The notes under the pieces were generated by a model. That model was not told the DNA's origin. It saw only the letters and a list, made by a program, of their open reading frames with translations, and made no database searches. A program made the position numbers and the translations under genes. A stretch of DNA of 64,000 nucleotides from NCBI RefSeq assembly GCF_019578655.1, contig NC_063263.1:14197001-14261000 (forward strand). The letters run 5' to 3'. This stretch comes from Ricinus communis. Lineage: Eukaryota; Streptophyta; Magnoliopsida; Malpighiales; Euphorbiaceae. Positions 11,936 to 22,927 of the stretch are shown here, piece by piece (position 1 is the stretch's first letter; each line of letters starts with the position of its first letter).

Positions 11936-13634
11936 GATTATCTTGCTACCCTATAATTAATCAAAAGTCTACAATATTTTATAGTGGCATAATAATAATT
12001 ATAATAAACTTAAGATATAATTTAAATATAGAAGCATCTACACCAATTATGATCAGGTGTCCCAAATTATTTTGGGGTCTTAGGTCATGATTAAATGGAT
12101 TATACTTTTAGGTCTTCTTTTCATAGTATATTAGATTTGGTGGTAATGTGCGTTCGTTTCGAAACAATGGAAAAGCTAAAGCCAGGTGCTGTTTTCATAA
12201 ATTGGATTTGATTTCAAAATTCAATGATAAACATTTTTCTAGGGTTTTATTTTTTATCTTTTAAGAAAAGATTTAATATATTTATTTTGCCTTATGTCGC
12301 ATCACGTATCTATTTCTGTTAAAGAAGGATGAAAATTTGTCTTCTTTGTTCATCCCTTAATCTGTGGAAGAAACACGGTGACTTGACTTGTGAGACATAG
12401 AGATCCACTGTCGATCATATGAAATCCATTTGGATCTTAAGTAATTGTAGCTTTTGCCAGGTATTTGATAAAATTGAGCTGCAACACCTTTTTCTTCGTT
12501 GTCCGCTTTTGCCTCCATAATTTTGTCAGACAATCCTCCATTGCTTATCCTTATGGTTAAGCCAATGTTCATGAAGATAATAATAACAATAATTATAATA
12601 ATTTAATGATTTTTAAGTTTTACTTTTTCTTCAATGACTAAATAAACTAAATATATAAATGGCACTGTGAATTTATCATATTTTGGCAATTGATATCTTA
12701 GATTTGATTTTTAGTTCGATTAGAACTTTTTAACTTTTGATTTTGTTATTTATAAATCTTTATTTAACAGCTGTTTAGTGTGTCCTCTGTATTACTGTTT
12801 AAAAATTATAAAAAAGCACCATTAAAAATTGCTAACTATCGTTGTCAAAATACGATAAATTTATGTATTTTGGTAAATTAATATCTTTAGTCCAATGCTT
12901 GAGGGATAGACTGCTATGGAAAGAATTGACACATGTAAGGAAAAGTGAGTAATATTTGAAAATATGTATAATCACACGTCTCTTTCAACAATGATGGCTG
13001 AATATCTAGTAGGTTATATGATTGAATGATGATGATTATGAAGAGTTTAAAAAAACTTATAATAATTTAGAAAGCGTTAGAGAATATGAATTATTAAATA
13101 ATAAAATTAAAGTAAAAAAAACATAACTAAAAACATTTAACCGAATTCATTTCTCGATGTAGTAATATTTTTCTAATGAATTTAAATATACCATAAAAAT
13201 TAAAAAGAGTATCCGGATGATTACCGAGATGATAATTCTATTATATATGCCAATTTTAGTGACTAATTAGTATATTTCTATTTAGATTGAAAAATTATAT
13301 CGTATCGTGATCGCTACGTACACTTGGATGCACACCTAAATCCGCCACCTATGCCCATCGCTTTCCCTTCTGAAATAAATTTATTATTTTAAGAAATGAA
13401 GTAGGTATTTATAAAGAAATATAAAAAAAAATCGTGATATATGACGTGATTTAAAAATATATATATAAGATTATACGTTTTAATTAGGTTTGTTTAGGCT
13501 GGCTTGTTTACCTAATTAAGCTCATATTATGTATGTAGCTATTAACCCAAAGTTTAAAAGAAATGGATTTCACTTTGCTCTTATTGGACCAAATTTTCTT
13601 AAAGTATCTCATTCATTTAATAATAGTGCAGGTC
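11936..13634. other. Intergenic region without recognised genes
   Basis: AT-rich with scattered short open frames on both strands. None shows conserved motifs or gene structure. Confidence 0.5.
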
Positions 13635-16505
13635 GCTAGTTCAATGGACCCAAATTCTGTAATAAAATATTAAAAGATGACATAAATAATGATTAAGGCA
13701 TGTTTTTTTACTTGCATTGGAGTATAGACTTATGCTTGAAATATTTAATGTGGGTTTGTCTCGATTAATACGTGCATATGTTGCTTTCAGTTTTGACTTG
13801 TGTATACACAGAATCGTCCTTTAAGTCTCCAAAAATGTTTATTATTTTTCGTAAGATTTCATGTTGTGGGGGAAGGCAGCCATAGTTGTTTCTTGCACTT
13901 TGAAATAAAGAACATATATATATATATATATATGTTAATATTTTTACCATATGTTTTAATATAAACATTATTTATTTAATAATTTAATAATGTTATTATT
14001 ATCTTTAAGACAGTATCGTATTACACGTCCGAATATTTTAGATGTCTAATTTGGCACATATATGTCACTTGACATAAAATATTAATATAGACCTTAGCTC
14101 TTTTTTAGGAGTCAGTTATAAAATCTTTCATTATATAAACAATCAATTATAATTATTAGTACCATAAGTATCAAGATTTTTGGTACAAGAAAAGAACAAC
14201 TCCTCATCTCAAGTACTGCTTTTAAAACAAATTAATATTAATATAAATATTCTTATCTCCTCCTTTAATTATATATGTTATTAACAATCCTTAATTTTAT
14301 ATTATGCAAATTTTGTGTCTCATAATCTTCCTTGGGCTAATATTTATGTCTAATAATCTCCCTTTTGATAATCAAAAAGTCATCATTTATCACAACCATT
14401 ATAATATAAATTTTATAGTCTCTATCTCCATCTTCATTTTTAATTTATTTTTATCTTCATCTTCAAATAAAATTAAAGAGAAGTGATAAAGGAGAATGCA
14501 AGAAATCTATATCTATATATATGAAAGCAAGACTTTCTATATAGAAATGAAAGCAAGACTTTCTCTATCCTCACTTGAGATCTTTTATGATTTTTAAGGT
14601 ATTTCCTTGGATTGCAGTAAGTTTTTTAGTTTAAACTTTTATGAAATAACTATTTTTATTTTTTCTTTCATCTTTAAAACTATATTAATTGCCAATTAAT
14701 ATTAATATAACTATATTCAAATTCTCTATTAATTATATATGTTATTAACAACCCTTAATTTTCATATTGTGCTAATTTTGTGTCTCATGATCTCCCTTTT
14801 GATGATTGAAAAGTCATTATTTATCACCAAAACTACTCTAATATAAATCACCATTTTGCCATTCATATATTCATTTCCAATTTTATCTTTATCTCCATCT
14901 TCAAATGAGATCAACAAGAATGCAAGAAATATAACTTGTGGAATAGCATTACAATAATTTGTAACCTCATTTTAAAAACTCTCAAAAAGTATGCTTAAAA
15001 AATTATTTTAATTCATTAAGAAATTTTATAACTACGAACTATTTAGGTTAGTATTTTTTATTTTCTTTTGCTTGATTATATTAAAAGTTTAATTTAATAG
15101 TTTAATTTATAAATTCATATATCAATATAAATATCTTTTGTGTGTCATAAAAATTAATTATTTATATAGTTAAACAATCTCATTATTAAATATTTAGTTA
15201 TTTTAAGATTGATCTCTTATTTTTTATGTTATTTTAAGACCGATTTCCTTTTATATGTAATGTTTACGATTAAAATAGTTTATATGCACCGAAGCAAGAT
15301 AAAAATTGATGCCATTTTGTATGTTTTATAATCCTACCATTTTCAATTTTCTATTCAGTTATATTTTTATATTTTTTTATTCTCTTAATTGACAAACATC
15401 TCTAATGACAATAACAAATTTAATTAAATATAAAATATAACAATTAATCCTTATATAAGTCATTATATAATAATCCGTTCTATGGATGGACACAAAAATT
15501 AGTGAATGATGAAATAAACAAAGTAGTAGTAGAAAAAGTATATAATTTTGGAATTCATAATCTTTAGCACCAATCACATATAATTAATTAAGAGTGTGAA
15601 TAGATCTAGGTTTCTTGTTGTCGTGAGAATTCAAGTTAGGAGAATTTATTTGGTTGACACTCTATCATTTTGAAATTAATATTAATATGTAACTTGAACC
15701 AGTCAATATATGTTTAAGATTAGTCCAATTACCCACTATTGATTTAATCTCGTAAATATATATGTACAAGTATAACCATTTTTAATCACTTGCCCAATAC
15801 GTTTTGGAATAACTCTTCTTCATTGTCGTATTTTCATCATCATCCATCTGCTTTTTCCTTTCTTCTCCACTCCATTTTTGCTCTTGTTATTCTCTCTTTC
15901 GTCTTACTTTTTTTATTTTTCATCTTCCCTATAAAGACTTCTCCATTTGGGTTTTGAATGAGTTGTTTTACGTACCACTTTTTCTCCCAAAAACACAGAA
16001 TTTCATTCATCTAACAAAAGTAATGCAGTCACAAGATCCTTGAGCCAACTATCAAGGCCAGTGGATTCTCACACATATACAAATCACCATTTTATTTTTA
16101 AAGAGAGACTGAGTCTTACAGTCCCTTTTTCTTTTATCCTCTATTTTCACCTTCAATGCTCATTTTTCGTAAGTATAAAAATAAAAGAAAATAAATTATA
16201 ATTAAAAGTATGGAGAATTTTAGCTCCACTCATTAAAATATTCCCAAGAAAAGAAATATTAAAGAGAAAAATCCAAAGGTCTTTAAATTTCCAGGAATGA
16301 AGGTAGGTGGGGGTGGGAGCTGTGCTAATCAATGGGAAACTTGCAATCTGAGATGTGAAGGTCAGGATTATCTCTTCCAACGTGAAAAATGAAAAATTCA
16401 GACAAACTTGCCAGTTTCAAAATTCAAACATTAATTGCATATAACACTTTTGTTGTTGACCGACGAATGGCTAACAGACCAAGGCAAAGTTTAGGTTATC
16501 AAACA
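13635..16505 (+). repeat. Segmental duplication, copy 2 (split by a 1.6-kb insertion)
   Basis: Direct repeat of 7260-8480. Similarity is interrupted after TTGCACTTTGAAATAAAGAAC (ending about 13912) and resumes at about 15501 with GTGAATGATGAAATAAACAAAG. The intervening ~1.59 kb is absent from copy 1. A pyrimidine-rich stretch lies at 15820-15940. Confidence 0.75.
13913..15500. mobile_element. Insertion in duplicated block, containing a diverged tandem repeat
   Basis: Absent from the paralogous site near 7545. It opens with an (AT)n tract (13913-13932). Inside, about 14231-14500 and 14695-14935 are diverged direct copies of one ~250-bp unit (shared TTAATATTAATATAA, TTATATATGTTATTAACAA, TTTTGTGTCTCAT, TCTCCCTTTTGAT). 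GAAAGCAAGACTTTCT is repeated at about 14522 and 14548. No coding region, LTRs or clear terminal repeats were found, so the class is unknown. Confidence 0.45.
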
Positions 16506-17154
16506 ATAATTATTAATGTCATTCACAAATGGCTAAGTTCAAAATTATTAACTTTTCAAATAATTATAAAAAGTATAAAATGATTGCCGTTTCTTTTAAG
16601 AGTAACACTTTTCATATATTAGGAAAAAATATAACTTCTCTATTAATTTAAGAAAAAGTTTACTTTGAATAAAATTGTCATTTTTCATTTTTTATTATAA
16701 AGTATTTTCAATAGGAAAACATAATATTATAATGAAATATTATTATTCATTTATTATTCAATTGAAAAAAAAAAGTATAAAAGATTATAAAAAGATTAAT
16801 AATTTTTCATAGGATAAATTATTTTTTCAAAATCATAATCTTTTAACTAAAAATAATATAACAATATCATTTTAATTTATAAAAGAGTATTTTTCTTCAT
16901 CTTAATTACCAGTTTGTTATTATAAAAAAGGTATAGAATTTTAACTATATTTATTTAATTCATTAAAATGTTAAGGGTTAATAAAATAAAGTATTTGATA
17001 CCTTATATATAATAAAGTAAGAACAGATATCACATATATACAGTAACAGTTAGATTTCTTGTTTTAATCACTAATATCAACTTGCCTTAAAAATTATGGA
17101 TGAGTTGAGATGACTGTTAATTATTATAACCCTTTTATTTGATCAGGCCCCCAT
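16506..17154. other. AT-rich spacer upstream of FAR copy B
   Basis: No gene or repeat recognised. It leads into the FAR upstream motif GGTAAGCTGTCAGC at about 17160. Confidence 0.5.
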
Positions 17155-17223
17155 ATTTTAGGTAAGCTGTCAGCGCTAACTTGAAGCAGTTTCCAAGTTC
17201 GGCTTTGGAAAGTTCTAGTACAG

Positions 17224-17232
17224 CTTTATAAA
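17224..17232 (+). promoter_or_regulatory. TATA box of FAR copy B
   Basis: CTTTATAAA lies 108 nt upstream of the start codon, in the same context as in copy A. The paralogous region of copy C has CTATAAATTT at about 28111. Confidence 0.55.
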
Positions 17233-17339
17233 TACCACATGTTAAAATGAACCTCATTTCACAAATTAATACACTCAAAAAAGGAAAGAAAAAAACTCGG
17301 AAAATATTTCCAAAACTGATACACATATCTTCAATATTA

Positions 17340-20269
17340 ATGGAGCTGGGAAGCATACTCGAGTTTCTTGAGAAGAAGACTATTTTGGTTACTGGTGCAA
17401 CTGGATATCTAGCCAAGAGTATATAATATATGCCCTTTCTCTTCTCTCCTTTTTTCTTAGTGTGAAATTTCTGCTGACAACTTTTTCTTTGATGGGTGTG
17501 TGCAGTTTTTGTGGAGAAGGTACTCAGAGTTCAACCAAATGTGAAGAAGCTTTATCTTCTTTTAAGAGCTACAGATGCTGACTCTGCTATGGAGCGCCTA
17601 AATCAGGAGGTATTATATTCGACTCCTCTAGGAATAATTATACCTTTAATGTCTGAGTTTATAAAAAAAAAATGGCAAACGAGTAGTTAAACTTTTAAAA
17701 CTAATAACTAAGTGTAGTAAGTTGTAAAAAAATAATAAAATAACATGTTTAGCATGTCACACGTTATATATAAGGACATTAATTTTTTATGTGAATGAAA
17801 TGAAAAATAACATATGTGTAATAATGATGTATTTCAAAATAATAAAATGACATACTTATTCATCATGTACCAACATATGTGTAATAATGATGTATTTCAA
17901 AATAATAAAATGCATTAAGTAACTTTGTAAATTCTTCTGACAAAATTTTCTTGGACTGACAGGTCATAGGGAAAGATTTATTTAAAGGTGTGAGGGAGAA
18001 ATATGGTTCAAGTCTAAACTCCTTTGTATCAGAGAAGATGACTCCTATTCCTGGTGATATCTCCCGTGAAGACTTAGGGATTGAAGACTTTAACTTAAGG
18101 GATGAGATTCTGAAAGATATTGATGTGGTGATTAACTTTGCTGCCACAACCAACTTCGATGAAAGGTAAGTATAAGGATTATTACTTTTTTCTGCTTCAC
18201 TTTATTAAATTCTATAAAGTCCTTAACATACAAACTAATTGAAGTTTCTTTCTCTTTATCTGTTTTTTGGGTTCTGTAAATGAAGATATGATGTTGCACT
18301 AGGAGTCAATACACTGGGAGCTTTGAATGTCTTGAACTTTGCGAAGAAATGTCTTAAAATCAGGATGCTTGTCCATGTCTCTACTGGTAATTACAAAGTT
18401 TTCATCATATAAACATGATTGGAACTTACTTTTTAAGTTGTTCTCTAATTCATATGTTCTCTGTCAGCTTATGTATGTGGAGAAGATACAGGACTTATAC
18501 TAGAGAAGCCATTTCCAATGGGTGAAGCCAAGAAGGGTAACCGTAAAATAGATATTGAAGAAGAAAAGAAACTAGTGCAAGAAAAACTAAATGAACTTGA
18601 ATCAGAAAATGCTTCAGAGAAAGAAATTACAGCAATCATGAAGGATTTTGGCATTGAAAGGTATTAAGTAACTAGTTTAGAGTGAGTCATTATATGTTAA
18701 GATAATTATACCAACGATTATCAACTTTACATTTACTTTTTCAACTTAGTCATATATAAAATTTTAATTTGATTCAGCCATTAAACTGGTCCTTTTGAGT
18801 AAAAGGACCCCAAAATCCTTACCATTTCCGACTAAAATAAATTTGTCTCCTTACTCCTGTGTAGGGCAAGGATGTTTGGATGGCCAAACACTTATGTATT
18901 TACAAAGGCAATGGGGGAAATGATTTTAATGCATATGAAAGAAGATTTGAGTCTACTTATTATACGGCCAACCATGATAACAAGTACTTATAGAGAACCA
19001 TTTCCTGGTTGGATTGAAGGTGCCAGGTAATTATCCTCCTTTTATTTCTTTTCAAGATTAGTGATTCAGTCTTAATTAAAATAGTTTTATCTTATTACTA
19101 CCCTAAGGCGGCAGCCAAAGTTATGTATTTCCATGTTTATTCTATGACGTGTGTGTTTCCATGGCAGAACTGTTGATAGTGTAATCGTGGGCTATGGCAA
19201 AGGGAAAGTGGGATGTTTTGTCTCTAGGCCGGAGTCAGTTCTTGATGTGGTAAGCTAATCTTTCTCTTTTATTATTATTTTTGACTTTCGGATTTTCCCA
19301 CAGCTTTTATGCTTCTAGAATATAAAACTTCCAAAACTTACAAAATTGTCTATACAGATACCAGCTGACATGGTGGTGAATGGAATCATTGTGGCCATGG
19401 CGACTCGTGCTCAGAAGCAAGCTTCAGAAATCATTTATCAAATAGGATCTTCCTTAAGAAACCCTTTGAAGTTATCAAGTGTGAATGATTTTAGCTATCG
19501 TTATTTCTCTGCAAATCCATGGATTAACAAGGAAGGAGTTCCAGTAAAGACTAGCAAGGCCATTATCTTGAGCTCTATGACCAAATTCTATATATATATG
19601 GCATTTCGTTTTCAACTGCCATTGAAGGTTTGCAGTCATTTAATTAACAATTAATTTTATCTATAAATCAAAGTTATTAACAAATATTGTAAAGTTGGAA
19701 TTGAAGAATGAAAAGACATCTTAACAAGACCTATTATTAATGAAGGAATAAATTATAGCTCATAAACCACAAGTTATACTAAAATGTCAAGCATTCTTTT
19801 CCTTTTCTCTTACTAGTGTCATACTAATAATTACTTGTTTATTCCCAATTTAAACTCTTTCCTAGGCATTGCAAGTAGCAACCATTTTGGTATTGAAGAA
19901 CTATCAGGACATGTGTACGGTTCTTGATCGAAAAGTAAAATTGGTGATGAGATTGGTAGAACTTTATAAACCCTATGTGTTCTTTGAGGGCAGGTACGTA
20001 AGAGCACTATTTCCTTCTTTTGTTGGTCCATACATTTTTTTTTTGTTTCTTTAAATACATAAGCATCAATATGAACATGTAAAGATTTTGCCCTTAAATT
20101 TGTTTACAGCTTTGATGATTCCAACTCAGAGAAGCTAAGAATAGAAGCAAGAGAGAGAAGTCTTGAACTAAAAGAAATGGATGAATTTAACTTTGATCCC
20201 ACAGAAATTGACTGGGAAAATTACATGATGAGTGTTCATATTCCTGGTTTAGTTAAATATGTAATGTAA
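17340..20269 (+). CDS. FAR: Alcohol-forming fatty acyl-CoA reductase, copy B (complete)
   Basis: Makes primary fatty alcohols from acyl-CoA with NADPH. Ten exons: 17340-17418, 17506-17609, 17963-18165, 18286-18386, 18468-18660, 18865-19026, 19168-19249, 19358-19627, 19866-19993 and 20110-20269; 1482 nt, 493 residues, the usual FAR length. All introns are GT..AG and phases agree. The NADPH-binding motif TGATGYLA is at residues 18-25. The active-site YxxxK is Y237-V-F-T-K241, after [14 protein letters not shown] and FPGWIEG follow. The C-terminal FAR domain ends in the typical [10 protein letters not shown]. No plastid transit peptide is visible, which argues against the MS2/FAR2 type and for the ER-type CER4/FAR1-8 group (inference). 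No internal stop or frameshift was found. Its 3' exons are duplicated downstream at 22262-22667. Confidence 0.93.
17810..17912 (+). repeat. Direct repeat in intron 2 of FAR copy B
   Basis: A 40-bp sequence beginning ACATATGTGTAATAATGATG occurs at 17810-17849 and again at 17873-17912 (63-bp period). It lies in the part of intron 2 absent from copies A and C. Confidence 0.85.
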
Positions 20270-21752
20270 GAATCATTATATTGTTTGAGTTCCTAAAGGG
20301 CTTTCCCCACACACAAAAATTCGAGCTTCTAAAGCCAATAATTATTTATTAATTGTATAACTCATTGTATTGCTTTTTCCTTTTTCTTTTTTTTTTCTGT
20401 TTGTTTTTATCGTATTGATTTATGAACTTATTTTTTCTTGCACTGATTTACTGTTGCATAAACTGAAGGTTTACTTTCATAAAAAGAAAATGACAATGTT
20501 TATTAACCAGGTCATACCTAATGGGAATTGGTTTCAGTATATACAAAAATTCAAATTTTTGTTTATTTTAATAATTCTGTAAAATTCTTTTAATTTTTCA
20601 CAAATTTACCAAACAAAAGTATAAGGGTTTATTCAATTTCTCACAACAAATTTTAGAGGCAAAGATGCACTTCTTCTCTTTATTCCAAATTATACAAGAT
20701 TAACTAAATTTCTTTACTATTATTTCAATTGATTTTCTTATTAGGTCGAGGACATATATGGTTTCTAAATATATTCATGGCTTTGGATATTCTTCCGACC
20801 CACTCAAATTTACTAAAATTTCTTACATAATTTTATTTAATATCTTTGTGAATTTAAATTTTAAAAAATTTGTTTATCTTATAAACAGATTTAGAAATAT
20901 TGTTTCTTTGAAGCCTATTTAGCAATTATACTTTGCTTAAAAAATTATAAATAAAAATTTATATATCTATAAAAGCAAAAAAAAAAATTCGTTACAATCT
21001 TGGGTCTATATAGGCGGGCTAGACCGAGCTCAAACTAAAATTAAAATAATTCAAGCTCGATTAAACCCGGTCCAAACCAGTGACTTATTGAGCAGATTTA
21101 ATGGTCTCCTTTTCTATTATACCTATAAGAGCTAAAAGTCACATATCTCCGAAGCTTTTTATGATGTTTTTCTCACAATATATCAATTTTAACCATTTAA
21201 CAGGTAAAAGTATTCCTGTGCTAATTGCTTATTCCACATGCTTACAGGTCCTATCACTTTTATATTAGCCTTATCATAACTATTCTTCACGTTTAGTTCA
21301 AGTTACAAGAACGTTTTTATTTTTAGGAATGAGAAATTCTTAGCTTAATTAGATTATTCTTTTGCTGGAAAATTGCAAAGAATATTTAAGCATGGAATAA
21401 TTAAACATCATGAGATTGTCTCTACTTAAAGCAAATCACAATCCAATCCTTCCATTTACATGGGACAAAATAACTGAAAAGATTAATGAACATAATCATT
21501 ATTTAACTCTAAACAAACTTTTCACAACAATTTTAAACTACATTAATCGGGGAAACATCGGAATCATATCACAATTAACTCACTTTTAAGAAAGTTCCTA
21601 ATCATTTTGGCGGATACATTTTTAAGTAATCCCGCCATGAATAAATGATATTACTAATTCCCATACCACATAAAAATGTAGATACAATTTTCTTGAGAAC
21701 AAACAACCTCCTTTCTTTTTTTCTTTTTCCTTTTTTCTTTTTGCATGTAACA
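20270..21752. other. Downstream flank of FAR copy B
   Basis: The first ~240 bp (to about 20545) is the paralogue of 22668-22925 joined to 24721-24760. It includes the empty site (about 20495-20510) of the TIR element at 22928-24720. The rest is AT-rich with no gene found. Confidence 0.6.
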
Positions 21753-22085
21753 TTATTTGAAAACATATTTTACCACACCAGGAATATGAACATTAACGAA
21801 GTAATCTTCCCAATCAATGGATTTCGGGTCGAAATAGAACATATCAATCTCTGTACCATTTTCTCTACCGCCATTCGTAGTTTTTCAAGTATTTATGTCA
21901 TCGAACTGCATGTCGGGAGTTCGGTTTAAATGAAAAATTTATTAAAAGAATCATAGTTAATTTTGATAGATACAGTGTGGTTTGAGCATGGAGACATACA
22001 CTCCCTGGAAGAACAAGTATGGCCTGTAAAGCTCCACCAGTTTCATTACAAAGTTGATCTTCCTATTAAGATCACTATGTATGCC
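21753..22085 (-). pseudogene. CER4-like FAR fragment (parts of exons 9 and 10), minus strand
   Basis: Read on the minus strand, 22085-22002 encodes a FAR exon-9 tail (DLNRKINFVMKLVELYRPYL then FFQG). After a short intron, 21905-21753 encodes an exon 10: FDDINT, then [19 protein letters not shown], then [11 protein letters not shown] and a stop. This wording is closer to CER4-type FARs than to copies A-C, so it comes from a different lineage. It is broken: an in-frame TGA follows FDDINT, with apparent compensating frameshifts in the next ~40 nt. Exon 9 lacks its first third, where it abuts the duplicated copy-B segment starting at about 22116. Exons 1-8 are absent. Confidence 0.82.
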
Positions 22086-22115
22086 CTGAAAATAGTGGCA
22101 AAATGCTGTATTTTC

Positions 22116-22925
22116 CTTAACAAGACCTACTATTAATGAAGGAATAAATTATAGCTCATAAACCACAAATTATGATAAAATGTCAAGCATTCTTTTCCTT
22201 TTCTCTTACTAGCGTCATACTAATAATTGCTTGTTTATTCCCAATTTAAACTCTTTCCTAGGCATTGCAAGTAGCAACTATTTTGGTATTGAAGAACTAT
22301 CAGGACATGTGTACTGTTCTTGATCGAAAAGTAAAATTGGTGATGAGATTGGTACAACTTTATAAACCCTATGTGTTCCTTTGAGGGCAGGTATGTAAGA
22401 GCACTATTTCTTTTTTCTTTTGGGTCCTTGTACTTTCTTTTTGTTTCTTTAAATGCATAAGCATCAATATGAACATGTAAAGATTTTGCCCTTAAATTTG
22501 TTTACAGCTTTGATGATTCCAACTCAGAGAAGCTAAGAATAGAAGCAAGAGAGAGAAGTGTTGAATATAAAGAAATGAATGAGTTTGACTTTGATCCCAC
22601 AGAAATTGACTGGGAAAATTACATGATGAGTATTCACATCCCTGGTTTAGTTAAATATGTAATGTAATTAAATATGTAATATAATGATGATTGCATTGTT
22701 TGAGTTCCTAAAGGGCTACACAAAATCTTCGCATTAAATTCGAACTTTTAAAGCCATTTGTATAACTAATTGTATTGTTTTTTCTTTATTTTTTTCTGTG
22801 TTTGTTTTTTATCATTCGAAATTGTATTGCTAATTCTTGTATGGGTGTACCAGAAACCGATTGATGGCAGTTTACCCTATAAATAATTTAGCAGTTTACT
22901 TTCTTACAAAGGAAGTTACATAGTG
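22116..22925 (+). repeat. Duplicate of the 3' end of FAR copy B
   Basis: Begins CTTAACAAGACCTA, matching 19720 onward. It covers the end of intron 8, exon 9, intron 9, exon 10 and the 3' flank. It continues past an inserted element to about 24760. Confidence 0.88.
22262..22667 (+). pseudogene. Duplicated FAR exons 9-10 (copy B')
   Basis: Exon 9 copy 22262-22390 and exon 10 copy 22508-22667, both with splice borders kept and very similar to copy B. The exon 9 copy has one extra base near 22379 (CCTTTGAGG versus CTTTGAGG in B), which shifts the frame. Exon 10 remains open and ends at the same stop. Exons 1-8 are absent, so it cannot encode a reductase. It might serve as an alternative terminal exon set for copy B transcripts; no evidence for that is visible. 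Confidence 0.88.
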
Positions 22926-22927
22926 TT

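Larger units (their letters stand above)
17155..18832 (+). repeat. Right arm of inverted duplication (FAR copy B 5' half)
   Basis: Reverse-complement partner of 1-1640. Near-identity covers exons 3-5 and introns 3-5 up to 18832, which pairs with window base 1. Intron 2 has about 200 bp of sequence not shared with the left arm. Confidence 0.85.

Noticed and set aside
21645..21929. 94-codon + strand open frame
   Set aside because: Antisense of the CER4-like FAR fragment; the coding signal is on the minus strand.
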